From contig WFZW01000067.1 in NCBI GenBank assembly GCA_015489365.1, forward strand, positions 1 through 36,918: DNA of 36,918 bases, read 5' to 3'. Every line of letters starts with the position of its first letter. Positions within the stretch are counted from its first letter, which is position 1. Of the stretch, positions 7,163-15,030 are shown piece after piece. Origin of the DNA: Deltaproteobacteria bacterium (lineage in GTDB: Bacteria > Desulfobacterota > Dissulfuribacteria > Dissulfuribacterales > QOAL01). The notes under the pieces were generated by a model. That model was given only the letters and a program-made list of their open reading frames with translations, had not been told where the DNA came from and searched no databases. The translations under genes were made by a program, and so were the position numbers.

Positions 7163-8248
7163 CTAGCCCACCTCCGTGAAATCAGCAGGGGCACTCCTGG
7201 CAAATGGCTTGAACTTGCCCTTGTCAACGCACTTGTTATAGGCCTCATCCGGATCTATCCAACCCTTCTGGAGCAGGTCCATAATAGCATCATCCAGGGT
7301 CTGCATGCCGAATTTCTTGCCCGTCTGCATAGAAGAGGGTATCTGATAGGTCTTCCCCTCCCGTATCAGGTTTCTGACCGCTGGGGTGGCGATCAATATC
7401 TCAAAGGCGACACAGCGCCCCTTTACGTCTATCCTCTTAAACATGGTTTGGGAAATTACTGCCCTCAATGCGTCTGCAAGGGTAGCCCTGACCTGTGGCT
7501 GCTGATGGGTTGGAAAGATCTCTATGACCCTATCAACCGTCTTGGCTGCACTTATAGTATGTAATGTTCCCATTACCAGATGCCCTGTCATAGCAGCCTC
7601 AATGGCCAAGGAGATCGTCTCCAAGTCCCTCATTTCACCTACAAGTATTATGTCTGGATCTTCACGAAGGGCCCCGCGGAGTGCTGCACTGAAACTCTTG
7701 GTATGGGTACCGACCTCCCGATGATTGACCAGGCACGACTTGCTTTCATGCACGAATTCTATCGGGTCTTCCACTGTAATGATATGGTCCCTGCGATTAC
7801 GGTTGGCATGGTCTATTATAGCTGCCAAGGTGGTCGATTTTCCGCTTCCTGTGGGGCCTGTGACCAGGACAAGTCCCCTTGGCAGCATGGCCAATTTGGT
7901 CATCACCTTGGGCAGCCCAAGTTTTTCCGCGCTCAGGATCTCACTGGGAATCTCCCTGAAGACTGCCCCCACCCCGTTTTTTTGCATGAAAAAGTTGGCT
8001 CTGTACCTGGCAAGCCCTGGAATTTCATAGCCAAAGTCCACGTCACCCGTTTCCTCGAAGTGCTTTATCTTTTCCTCCGGGGCGATCTCATAGAGCATGG
8101 ATTTCAACTCATCATTGTCGAGGGTCTTGTATTTTACCCTCTGAAGATCGCCCCGTATCCTGAGAATCGGAGGAGCACCTGCCGCAAGATGGAGGTCAGA
8201 GGCGCCCTGGTCATGCAATAACTTGAAAAATGCGTCTATCTTTGCCAT
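7163..8248 (-). CDS. pilT: Type IV pilus retraction ATPase PilT
   Basis: A hexameric ATPase that depolymerises type IV pili for twitching motility. The 361-residue protein has the PilT N-terminal domain (SDLHLAAGAPPILRIRGDL), Walker A GPTGSGKST (131-139), Asp box IITVEDPIEFV, Walker B DIILVGEMRDLETI, and His box AAMTGHLVMGTLHT, where many PilT proteins have AAETGHLV. Length is normal. It is the first gene of a three-gene minus-strand operon with a PilT/PilU paralogue and a zinc-ribbon protein. Repeat copy 5 touches the start codon, and AAGGG in that overlap (AAGGGTTTT-ATG) is the apparent ribosome binding site. Confidence 0.94.
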   Translation of the reverse strand: MAKIDAFFKLLHDQGASDLHLAAGAPPILRIRGDLQRVKYKTLDNDELKSMLYEIAPEEKIKHFEETGDVDFGYEIPGLARYRANFFMQKNGVGAVFREIPSEILSAEKLGLPKVMTKLAMLPRGLVLVTGPTGSGKSTTLAAIIDHANRNRRDHIITVEDPIEFVHESKSCLVNHREVGTHTKSFSAALRGALREDPDIILVGEMRDLETISLAIEAAMTGHLVMGTLHTISAAKTVDRVIEIFPTHQQPQVRATLADALRAVISQTMFKRIDVKGRCVAFEILIATPAVRNLIREGKTYQIPSSMQTGKKFGMQTLDDAIMDLLQKGWIDPDEAYNKCVDKGKFKPFARSAPADFTEVG

Positions 8249-8336
8249 AAAACCCTTATGCGGCCTGTAAGCCTGTGCCGCACCCCTTGAATATTATGAA
8301 AATACAGCCCTCGCCCAGGATGTATTTTCACAGTAA
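8249..8336 (+). repeat. Dispersed intergenic repeat, copy 5 (left arm plus core)
   Basis: ACCCTTATGCGGCCTGTA and GTGCCGCACCCC lead into the core TGAAAATACAGCCC ... AGGATGTATTTTCA and then CAGTAA. It directly abuts the pilT start codon. Read on the minus strand, its left edge provides the AAGGGTTTT in front of ATG, so the repeat probably forms the pilT leader. Confidence 0.85.
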
Positions 8337-8573
8337 GATGATATTCTATATTCTCCTGTCCAGATATGGGTCGTTCCCTCTATTCCTTAATCGGCCTTGG
8401 CGGCCGAAAGATTAACTTCTTGACACCTTATCCACCAAGGACACGAAAAAATGACGCTATGGAGGTCACTTAAGATTTAACTATCAAACCACCCTATATC
8501 TCAACCAAAGCGGCATGACACAGGGTAGGTCTACAGTCTGATGTGTAACCCCTAAGCCAATCCCCATTAATTG
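8337..8573. other. Divergent pilT/ftsE intergenic region
   Basis: No ORF supported. It contains a short hairpin TCGGCC-TTGGC-GGCCGA at 8391-8407 without a T tract. A perfect TTGACA occurs at about 8420, but I could not find a matching -10 box at the normal distance. Promoters for both divergent operons should lie here or in the adjacent repeat copies, but I cannot place them. Confidence 0.4.
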
Positions 8574-8617
8574 ATATGAAAATACAGCCATTAATCAGGA
8601 GATATTTTCACAGTAAA
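8574..8617 (+). repeat. Dispersed intergenic repeat, copy 6 (core hairpin only)
   Basis: Only the core is recognisable: TGAAAATACAGCC ... GGAGATATTTTCA followed by CAGTAAAAT. It shows that the inverted repeat can exist without its flanking arms. It lies upstream of ftsE, in the same gap as copy 5 and in the same orientation. Confidence 0.75.
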
Positions 8618-8774
8618 ATTTTATGGCAAAATTCTTGCAAAAAATTTAAAATCCTAAGCTGTTAAGCTTTAATCAACCTGTGTAATCTTTGGCTTCTTAC
8701 CCCGAGTATAAAGATACGGCCTACAAGGTATTGCATTGTAAATGGCCTAAAGATATCAGAAGGAAGAACAAGGA

Positions 8775-9455
8775 ATGAGAGAAGGAGATACCCCTGCAAT
8801 CCGCCTCAAGGGGGTTTCAAAGAGATTCGGTCCGGGTAATTTGGCATTGGTGGACATAGATCTAGAGATAGCGAAGGGGGAATTCGTTTTTCTCACTGGG
8901 CCGAGTGGTTCTGGAAAGAGTACGCTCCTTCGCCTGCTCTTTTGTGCAGAAAGACCAACTACTGGTGAGGTATCGGTAGATGAAATGAATATCGATACAC
9001 TCTCAGGTGCCCAGATCCCATTGCTAAGGCGAAAGGTCGGCGTAATCTTTCAAGATTTCAAATTATTGTACAATTACACGGTATTTGAAAACGTTGCCCT
9101 TGCCCTTGAGGTCATAGGTCTTAGACCTGATCAGGTAAAAAAGAGGGTCAAACAGGTAGTAGAAGGCGTGGGTCTTGGCACAAAACTAAACAGGAAGGCG
9201 ATTCAATTGTCCGGTGGTGAGCAGCAACGGGTTGCAATCGCAAGGGCCGTTGTAAACAGACCCCCTATCATCCTCGCGGATGAGCCTACTGGCAATTTGG
9301 ACAGGAAGCGCACTGGAGAGGTGATGATGCTAATGGAGGAATTGAATGCAAGAGGAGCCACTATCCTGTTTGCGACCCATGATGAACGCCTGTATCAAAA
9401 TACCCACAGGAGGGTTCTCAGGCTGAAAAACGGCAAATTGGAATCCGCCAAATGA
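8775..9455 (+). CDS. ftsE: Cell division ATP-binding protein FtsE
   Basis: FtsE is the ATPase of the FtsEX complex, which signals from the divisome to periplasmic murein hydrolases through EnvC-like activators. The 226-residue ABC protein has Walker A GPSGSGKST (42-50), signature LSGGEQQRVAIARA, Walker B IILADEPTGNLD and the switch His in ATHDE. The QDFKLL Q-loop region is typical of FtsE. It is first in an operon with ftsX and envC. Its stop overlaps the ftsX start by 4 bases (ATGA), indicating coupled translation. An AAGGA-like site lies upstream of the ATG. Confidence 0.95.
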   Translation: MREGDTPAIRLKGVSKRFGPGNLALVDIDLEIAKGEFVFLTGPSGSGKSTLLRLLFCAERPTTGEVSVDEMNIDTLSGAQIPLLRRKVGVIFQDFKLLYNYTVFENVALALEVIGLRPDQVKKRVKQVVEGVGLGTKLNRKAIQLSGGEQQRVAIARAVVNRPPIILADEPTGNLDRKRTGEVMMLMEELNARGATILFATHDERLYQNTHRRVLRLKNGKLESAK

Positions 9456-10336
9456 TGATATCGATATTCCTAAGACGCGCCCTGACTGACATCAGGCAAT
9501 ATCTTCCCACACAGATGATGACGACCATGGTCGTTAGCCTTTCCTTACTCATCCTGACATTTTTCTGCCTGTTCTCCGTTAATCTCCAACACTTCGTGGA
9601 AAGATTCGGAAATGAACTTGGCATCGTCGTGTTCCTTAAGCAAGGCCTCCCACAAGAACGCATTCCGCTGCTCTATCAGAGGATAGCCGGATTGGATGGG
9701 GTTGAGACCGTAAAATATGTATCCCCTGAAGAGGCGTTCAAAAGGCTTCGCTCCTATCTCAAGGACGAGCAAGAGGTACTAGAAGGGGTTGATCCCCGGT
9801 TCCTACCACCATCTTTTGAAATCCAGATCAATCGCGCCGTCTTCAACCTGACCCGCATAAAACAGGTGGCAGGTGTAATCGAACAATGGCCAGAGGTATC
9901 CAAGGTCCAATATGGCCAGGAATGGATAGACAGGCTTGAGGCCCTCTCAAGGATAGTTGAGAAGGCAGTAGTAATCGGCGGGCTGCTACTCATGCTGACC
10001 GCGGCCTTCGTGGTAGCCAATACGATAAAGTTGACCGTTTATGCCAGGCAAGAGGAATTAGAGATCCTGAGACTCGTTGGGGCCACGAATTCCTTTATCC
10101 AGGGCCCGTTTCTGATCGAGGCGTTCCTCCAAGGGCTTGCCGGCTCGGCTGTGGCATTGTCAATAGTGTTTGGCACCTATGTATACCTTGAAAGGATGCT
10201 TGGTCTTTCCGCCCTATTCAAAAATTTCGAGCTGTCCTTCCTGCCCTGGCAATATGTAGTTGCCATAATCTCAAGCAGTGTAATCCTCTGTGTAATGGGA
10301 ACAGCACTTGCCATGCGGAGGTTCCTGAGATTGTGA
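9452..10336 (+). CDS. ftsX: Cell division protein FtsX (permease-like)
   Basis: FtsX is the membrane partner of FtsE; its periplasmic loop binds the EnvC-type activator. The 294-residue protein has one membrane segment near residues 20-42, a periplasmic domain of about 120 residues, and three further segments near 170-195, 220-245 and 265-285, the normal FtsX topology. The cytoplasmic loop YARQEELEILRLVGAT is the characteristic coupling region. The start overlaps the ftsE stop (ATGA), and its own stop overlaps the envC GTG start (GTGA). The order ftsE-ftsX-envC joins the whole signalling chain in one transcript. Confidence 0.95.
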   Translation: MMISIFLRRALTDIRQYLPTQMMTTMVVSLSLLILTFFCLFSVNLQHFVERFGNELGIVVFLKQGLPQERIPLLYQRIAGLDGVETVKYVSPEEAFKRLRSYLKDEQEVLEGVDPRFLPPSFEIQINRAVFNLTRIKQVAGVIEQWPEVSKVQYGQEWIDRLEALSRIVEKAVVIGGLLLMLTAAFVVANTIKLTVYARQEELEILRLVGATNSFIQGPFLIEAFLQGLAGSAVALSIVFGTYVYLERMLGLSALFKNFELSFLPWQYVVAIISSSVILCVMGTALAMRRFLRL

Positions 10337-11517
10337 TCAGAAGGCTGTCTGTCCTGCTCGTCTTCGTTTTAACCGGACTCCTATGGCCAGCCACGGCCCC
10401 TGCCCAGCAGGATCTCATACAAAACGAGCTGTCCTCACAGAAACGGCGGCTCCAGTCCCTGGAAACGGACATAAAACGCAACAAGGCCAAGGCTACAAGG
10501 GTTGAGGCAGAAAGAGTGGCTGCACTGCGCAAATTAAAATTACTGGACAAGCGCATAACCCTTCAATGGAAAAAACTGAACCAGGCGAAGGCAGCGTGGA
10601 CAAAGACCGAACTTGATCTGGTTGAACTTAGAAAGGATCTGAACGACAAGGCCAAGGCACTAGGTACGCTCAGGAGCCAGGTAGAACAACGGCTCAGGGC
10701 ACTTAGAGAGACGGGAACGACAGGCATTCTTAACATACTTTTTGAGGCACATACATTGCCCGAGCTCCTTTCCAGGCAGACAATGTTGAAGATTATACTT
10801 GAACATGACAAAAAACTCAGGGATAGATATCAGAGAGAGCTAAGGCAATATGCGGCAAGGGAAAAGGAACTCCAGAAAAAACAGATACAACAGAAGGAAT
10901 TGGTTAAAAGGATAGAGGCTGAGGCCCTGACCCTGGAAGAACGAAAGCAGGAAAAAACCGCATTCATCGAGGAATTACGTTCACAGGGAGACAGGTATAG
11001 GGGAATCATACGGGAACTTGAAAGGGCCAGGACATCCCTGAAGGAGATTATCGCCCGCCTTTCCCAAGAAGACAGTGGCAGAAAACAGGGCCTGGATAAC
11101 CAGACTACCCTCTTCGACTTCGCAGCCCAAAAGGGAAAACTCACCCCACCAGTTGTCGGACAGGTTTCCGTGCCTATACAAAAGGATGGCCACAAGGCCC
11201 CGGGGGTGATATTCTCCTGTCCTGTCGGCACGGAAATCAGGGCCATCTTCGATGGAACCGTTATATTCAACGGCCCTGTCGAGGGATATGGCAATGTCAT
11301 AATACTGGATCATGGGCATGGTTACCTGAGCCTGACCAGCCAGGGGATGACCTTTTTCAAGGATGTTGGGGCCCATGTTACCGAAGGGGAGATAATAGGC
11401 CTCACAGGTGGCGGCGCATGGACCAGGAAAGGTATATATTTTGAAATAAGGCATGGAGAAAATTATTTGAATCCATTAAAATGGCTGGATTTAAGAGGGC
11501 TTGAGGTCAGGGACTGA
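10333..11517 (+). CDS. envC: EnvC-like murein hydrolase activator (signal peptide, coiled coil, degenerate LytM domain)
   Basis: EnvC-type proteins sit in the periplasm, bind FtsX through a coiled coil and switch on septal amidases. The protein is 394 residues. A signal peptide (LSVLLVFVLTGLLWPATAPA) is followed by about 220 residues of charged heptad-rich coiled coil (LKKLNQAKAAW and similar) and a C-terminal LytM/M23 domain from about 275. The M23 metal ligands are missing: the usual HxGxD segment reads APGVIFSCPVGT, and the HLHFE motif reads GIYFE. A non-catalytic domain is exactly what EnvC has, so an activator role is favoured over an endopeptidase. Translation starts at GTG overlapping the ftsX TGA. 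Confidence 0.9.
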   Translation: MIRRLSVLLVFVLTGLLWPATAPAQQDLIQNELSSQKRRLQSLETDIKRNKAKATRVEAERVAALRKLKLLDKRITLQWKKLNQAKAAWTKTELDLVELRKDLNDKAKALGTLRSQVEQRLRALRETGTTGILNILFEAHTLPELLSRQTMLKIILEHDKKLRDRYQRELRQYAAREKELQKKQIQQKELVKRIEAEALTLEERKQEKTAFIEELRSQGDRYRGIIRELERARTSLKEIIARLSQEDSGRKQGLDNQTTLFDFAAQKGKLTPPVVGQVSVPIQKDGHKAPGVIFSCPVGTEIRAIFDGTVIFNGPVEGYGNVIILDHGHGYLSLTSQGMTFFKDVGAHVTEGEIIGLTGGGAWTRKGIYFEIRHGENYLNPLKWLDLRGLEVRD

Positions 11518-11568
11518 TTCCATATAAAATCGCATCATTCTCCAGACCCTTCACAAACAAAGCTTCTG

Positions 11569-11664
11569 TGTCCCGCAACCCCTTGTAGCCGTAACCCTGG
11601 GCATGAAGATACAGCCCGTATTCAGGATGTATTTAAGGGTGCGGCGCAAAGGATACGGGCGACA
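11569..11664 (+). repeat. Dispersed intergenic repeat, copy 7 (symmetrised variant)
   Basis: The left half reads GTAGCCGTAACCCTGGGCATGAAGATACAGCCC ... GGATGTATTT. Instead of the usual right flank, an inverted piece of the left arm follows (AAGGGTGCGGCGCAAAGGATACGGGC). The copy could therefore form a longer hairpin than the others. It sits between envC and ctpA, and its end is 4 bases before a predicted ctpA promoter. Confidence 0.75.
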
Positions 11665-11668
11665 AATA

Positions 11669-11696
11669 TTGAACTGTTATACTGAATAGTTATAAA
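11669..11696 (+). promoter_or_regulatory. Predicted sigma-70 type promoter of ctpA
   Basis: TTGAAC (11669-11674) and TATAAA (11691-11696) are separated by 16 bases. Transcription would start near 11703, leaving a leader of about 25 bases with GGAG before the ctpA ATG at 11728. This suggests ctpA can be transcribed separately from ftsE-ftsX-envC. Prediction by eye only. Confidence 0.5.
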
Positions 11697-11727
11697 AACA
11701 ACTACATACATCCGGAGATCTGATACT

Positions 11728-13062
11728 ATGAAACCTTTCTATAAACGGCATCTATGGCAGAGCGTCTCAGTGCTTGCCTTACTTTTTGTCCTCATAGGTG
11801 GATATCAGGCCCTGCAAATCGCATCTGCCAAGGAAGATGGGGTGTATTCTCAGCTCAAGCTCTTCACCTCGGTGCTGGATCTTGTGGAGAGAAATTATGT
11901 TGAGCCAGTAAAACCACAAAAACTCATTTATGGGGCAATACAAGGGATGCTAAGTTCCCTGGATCCCCATTCTTCGTTCCTGAGACCAGACGATTTCAAA
12001 GAATTACAGGTAGAGACCAAGGGCAGTTTTACGGGTATCGGGATCGAGATAACCCTCAAGGACGGTATACTGACCGTAGTGTCACCGATCGAGGGAACAC
12101 CGGCCTTCAAGGCCGGGCTAAAGGCCAATGACAAGATCTTGAAGATCAATGGAAAGACCACCAAGAATATGACCCTCATTGAGGCAGTAAAACTCCTTCG
12201 TGGCCCCAGGGGCACCAAGGTTACCATATCCATCTTCAGGAACGGATGGACCGGATTGAAGGATATCGTCCTTACAAGGGATGTCATACCCATAAAGAGT
12301 GTTCGCTCCAGACTACTTGAGAAGGGATACGGTTACGTTAGGATAACGAATTTCCAAGACAAGACAGATCCTGATCTTGAAAAGGCGCTGGATAAACTCG
12401 AGAAGGAAACCCACCTCAAGGGCCTCATAATAGATTTGAGAAACAATCCCGGCGGACTCCTGGAACAGGCAGTCAAGGTATCTGATGAGTTTATCGACAG
12501 TGGCCTTATAGTCTATACAAAGGGGCGTATCCCCCAACAGAACATGAAATTTAAGGCGCATCCCAACAAGCACCACCACGATTATCCCCTGGTGGTACTT
12601 GTCAACGAAGGCAGTGCCAGCGCCTCTGAGATCGTTGCCGGTGCCCTGCAGGACCACAAACGGGCCGTGATAGTCGGGACCCAGACCTTCGGCAAGGGAT
12701 CGGTGCAGACCATCATCCCTATAGATGATGGAGCAGCAGTACGCTTGACCACCGCCCTTTACTATACTCCCAGTGGCAGATCCATCCAGGCAAAGGGAAT
12801 TACCCCTGATATCGTGGTACCCTTCATACCGGAATCAAAAATGGAAGAAAAGGGGAAGAAAAATGGATTTCACTTCATCAAGGAACGGGATCTAAAGGGC
12901 CACCTACCGGGGATAGAAGACAAGGAACACGGTAAAAAGGATGACAATGTAACCTCGGGAAAGAATGGGATAGTGATGCCAATGGACAATCAGCTCAGGG
13001 AGGCCCTGAGGATTTTAAAGGCCTGGACCATCCTTTCCGAGATGAAGGTCCCTGGCAAGTAG
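11728..13062 (+). CDS. ctpA: C-terminal processing peptidase (S41 family, CtpA/Prc type)
   Basis: A periplasmic serine protease that trims or degrades envelope proteins, often murein hydrolases. The 444-residue protein has an N-terminal membrane/signal segment (VSVLALLFVLIGGY), a PDZ domain around 95-180 (GSFTGIGIEI ... IEGTPAFKAGLKANDKIL), and the S41 catalytic core. The Ser-Lys dyad is visible: Ser298 in EGSASASEI and Lys323 in FGKGSVQT. The tail from about 370 is polar and lysine-rich (KGHLPGIEDKEHGKKDD), a common low-complexity extension. It follows envC and precedes the YibQ-type gene, an arrangement common in proteobacteria, consistent with control of cell-wall cleavage at division. Confidence 0.93.
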   Translation: MKPFYKRHLWQSVSVLALLFVLIGGYQALQIASAKEDGVYSQLKLFTSVLDLVERNYVEPVKPQKLIYGAIQGMLSSLDPHSSFLRPDDFKELQVETKGSFTGIGIEITLKDGILTVVSPIEGTPAFKAGLKANDKILKINGKTTKNMTLIEAVKLLRGPRGTKVTISIFRNGWTGLKDIVLTRDVIPIKSVRSRLLEKGYGYVRITNFQDKTDPDLEKALDKLEKETHLKGLIIDLRNNPGGLLEQAVKVSDEFIDSGLIVYTKGRIPQQNMKFKAHPNKHHHDYPLVVLVNEGSASASEIVAGALQDHKRAVIVGTQTFGKGSVQTIIPIDDGAAVRLTTALYYTPSGRSIQAKGITPDIVVPFIPESKMEEKGKKNGFHFIKERDLKGHLPGIEDKEHGKKDDNVTSGKNGIVMPMDNQLREALRILKAWTILSEMKVPGK

Positions 13063-13151
13063 GCTCTGCATCCATCTCCCCTTTGCATCCCTGGCAAATT
13101 CACAGGCCACCTTGATCCAGGGTGAAGATCCGTGAAGCCCGCAGGGAATAC

Positions 13152-14072
13152 ATGCTTGGCATGAACCAAGGAGGTCGGAAGACGACAAAGAAAAGGCGGG
13201 CAGGCAAGGGGTCTGCCCACAGGACAAAAAGGCGGTTTCCAGGTCTATTACCGGCCGTCCTGGCGCTGGGTGTCGTCTCGGCCCTTCTGGCTATTGTCTA
13301 TATCTTCCCGGACCGTCCAACCATGGACCTCAGTAGGCCTCCCTTTGAGGATTTCAGGCCTGCCCCCATCACCCCGCCACCTCCACCGATCAAGAAAGAG
13401 ATCCCACCTGTTCCACGAAGGCCCGTGATCGCTATCATCATAGATGACATGGGTTACAACTTTGCCATTGACGAGGCATTGATCAACATTGAGGCACCCT
13501 TGTCATTTGCCTTCCTACCCTTTGCACCAAATACCAAGAGACTTGCAACACTGGCGAAGAATAGGGGACATGACATATTGGTCCACCTACCCCTTGAGGC
13601 CATGAACCAGTCCCTGGACCCAGGCCCTGGCACGCTGAGGCTAGACATGGATTTTGATACCATCCTGAAGACCTTGAAAAAGGACCTCAATGCGGTTCCC
13701 TACGCTACAGGGGTCAATAATCATATGGGCTCAAGATTTACAGCGAATAAAAGGGCAATGGAATGGGTCCTAGCCGAGGTCAAGAGACGAAATATGTTCT
13801 TTGTAGACTCAAGGACCACAAGGGAAACGATTGCCCTGAAGACCGCCAGGGCAATGGGCATCCCGTCAGCAGAACGGACGGTCTTCCTGGATCATACCTT
13901 GAACGTCTCCAGCATCAACAAGGAACTGTCGCGACTTGTGCGGCTCGCACAAAAGAGGGGAAAGGCGATAGCCATCGGTCATCCATCAAGGATTACACTA
14001 AAAGTTCTTTACTGCCGATTACCAGATATAAGGAAAAAGGTGGAATTAGTACCTGTCCATGAGATCCTATAG
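13152..14072 (+). CDS. Divergent polysaccharide deacetylase family protein (YibQ type)
   Basis: Belongs to the YibQ/DUF610 family of deacetylase-fold proteins found beside envC and ctpA in many Gram-negative bacteria; the biochemical role is not settled. After a very basic N-terminus (KTTKKRRAGKGSAHRTKRR) a single membrane segment (LPAVLALGVVSALLAIVYIF) anchors it. A proline-rich linker (PPPPPIKKEIPPVPRRP) leads to the catalytic-fold domain beginning IAIIIDDMGYN. HDILVHLPLEAM and VNNHMGSRFTA are family blocks containing the likely metal residues, and AIAIGHPS lies near the end. The track start is GTG 13122; I prefer ATG 13152, preceded by AGGGA at 5 bases. It is 59-89 bases after ctpA, probably in the same transcript. 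Confidence 0.85.
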   Translation: MLGMNQGGRKTTKKRRAGKGSAHRTKRRFPGLLPAVLALGVVSALLAIVYIFPDRPTMDLSRPPFEDFRPAPITPPPPPIKKEIPPVPRRPVIAIIIDDMGYNFAIDEALINIEAPLSFAFLPFAPNTKRLATLAKNRGHDILVHLPLEAMNQSLDPGPGTLRLDMDFDTILKTLKKDLNAVPYATGVNNHMGSRFTANKRAMEWVLAEVKRRNMFFVDSRTTRETIALKTARAMGIPSAERTVFLDHTLNVSSINKELSRLVRLAQKRGKAIAIGHPSRITLKVLYCRLPDIRKKVELVPVHEIL

Positions 14073-14120
14073 GCCTTGTCCTGGTTTTTTCGGCCTGTCA
14101 AGACCTGTGCAGGAACCTCA

Positions 14121-14203
14121 CAAGGAAAATATATTCCAGATGAGGGCTGTGTTTTCATGTCTGGAGTCCGGTGCCAAAGGTACGGACTGCATGAAAGTTT
14201 AAG
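14121..14203 (-). repeat. Dispersed intergenic repeat, copy 8 (left arm plus core)
   Basis: The reverse complement reads AAACTTTCATGCAGTCCGTACC, TTGGCACCGGA, then TGAAAACACAGCCCTC ... GGAATATATTTTCC. The core right arm is somewhat diverged. It lies between the YibQ-type gene and queF. The remaining 146 bases up to queF hold no recognisable riboswitch or ORF. Confidence 0.78.
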
Positions 14204-14349
14204 GGACACATTGCATCCTAAGATCCGAATACTTATTCTCTAGCCGTAGGTCAGAAGTAACCGTTACTTGTCATTGTTTGCCATTGTAGGTCCATGGCCT
14301 AATAGATGCACAAATACATGAAAATCAAGGAGGCTGCCAGAGGAAATCC

Positions 14350-14742
14350 ATGAAATATGGTGAGGAGGAAATAAAAAAGGCGGAGTTGGAACCATGGCCA
14401 AATCCAAGTCGTGAAAGGGACTACACGATTGATATCAGTTTCCCTGAATTCACATGTCTGTGTCCCAGATCAGGGTATCCTGATTTTGCTACCATCCGAA
14501 TCCACTATGTTCCAGACGAATCGATAATAGAGCTCAAGTCGCTAAAATTATATCTCAACAAATTCAGGCAGGTATACATATCCCATGAGGAAGCCACCAA
14601 TAGGATCTTCTCGGATCTGTTCAAGGTATTGAGTCCCAAGTTCTTGCGCGTTGAAGGGGATTTCCATCCCAGGGGAAACGTCCATACTGTTATAAAGGTG
14701 GAGGATGGTAATAAGAGGGAGACCCCAGGTAACACATCATGA
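14350..14742 (+). CDS. queF: NADPH-dependent 7-cyano-7-deazaguanine reductase (QueF)
   Basis: QueF reduces preQ0 to preQ1, the precursor of queuosine in tRNA. The 130-residue protein is the short unimodular type. Cys38 in [13 protein letters not shown] is the expected nucleophile and Asp45 the proton donor, and [13 protein letters not shown] is the QueF substrate/NADPH signature. The C-terminal [13 protein letters not shown] is also diagnostic. An AGAGGA ribosome binding site precedes the ATG. It stands alone between repeat copies. I looked for a preQ1 riboswitch upstream and could not identify one. No other queuosine genes are in the window. Confidence 0.95.
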   Translation: MKYGEEEIKKAELEPWPNPSRERDYTIDISFPEFTCLCPRSGYPDFATIRIHYVPDESIIELKSLKLYLNKFRQVYISHEEATNRIFSDLFKVLSPKFLRVEGDFHPRGNVHTVIKVEDGNKRETPGNTS

Positions 14743-14855
14743 GAATACCATGTTTGGGGAAGATCATGTCTTTTCTTACAAGCTAACGACAGCAGGAGAA
14801 CAGATGGCTGAGCACAACCTATTGATATATCAACATCTTTTAAAAGAAGAGCCCC

Positions 14856-14884
14856 TTGACAAAAAAATTACACTATGAAATACT
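14856..14884 (+). promoter_or_regulatory. Predicted sigma-70 type promoter upstream of acs
   Basis: A perfect TTGACA (14856-14861) is followed after 17 bases by AATACT (14879-14884), a 4/6 match to the -10 consensus. Transcription from here would give an acs leader of about 140 bases that includes repeat copy 9. Prediction by eye; the -10 box is imperfect. Confidence 0.45.
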
Positions 14885-14916
14885 TTTCGTGTTGGCGTCT
14901 TTTCCTTCAAAGTAAC

Positions 14917-14995
14917 CATATGTGGCCTGCATACCTCTGGTGCTGCATTCCTAACCATGAAGATGCAACCGGTAATGGGATGTATCTTCCGAGAT
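14917..14995 (+). repeat. Dispersed intergenic repeat, copy 9 (left arm plus core) in the acs leader
   Basis: CATATGTGGCCTGCATACC, GGTGCTGCATTCC, then the core TGAAGATGCAACCGG ... GGGATGTATCTTCC. It ends about 35 bases before the acs start and lies between the predicted promoter and the gene, so it is probably transcribed as a structured part of the acs leader. Confidence 0.75.
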
Positions 14996-15030
14996 AGAAT
15001 ATATAATTCCAACCACCAAGGAGAACAAAC

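Noticed and set aside
8420-8774. TTGACA at about 8420 as ftsE promoter
   Set aside because: No acceptable -10 box at 16-18 bases downstream, and it is more than 300 bases from ftsE.
14204-14349. preQ1 riboswitch before queF
   Set aside because: I searched for the class I pattern and saw no matching stem-loop with an A-rich tail.
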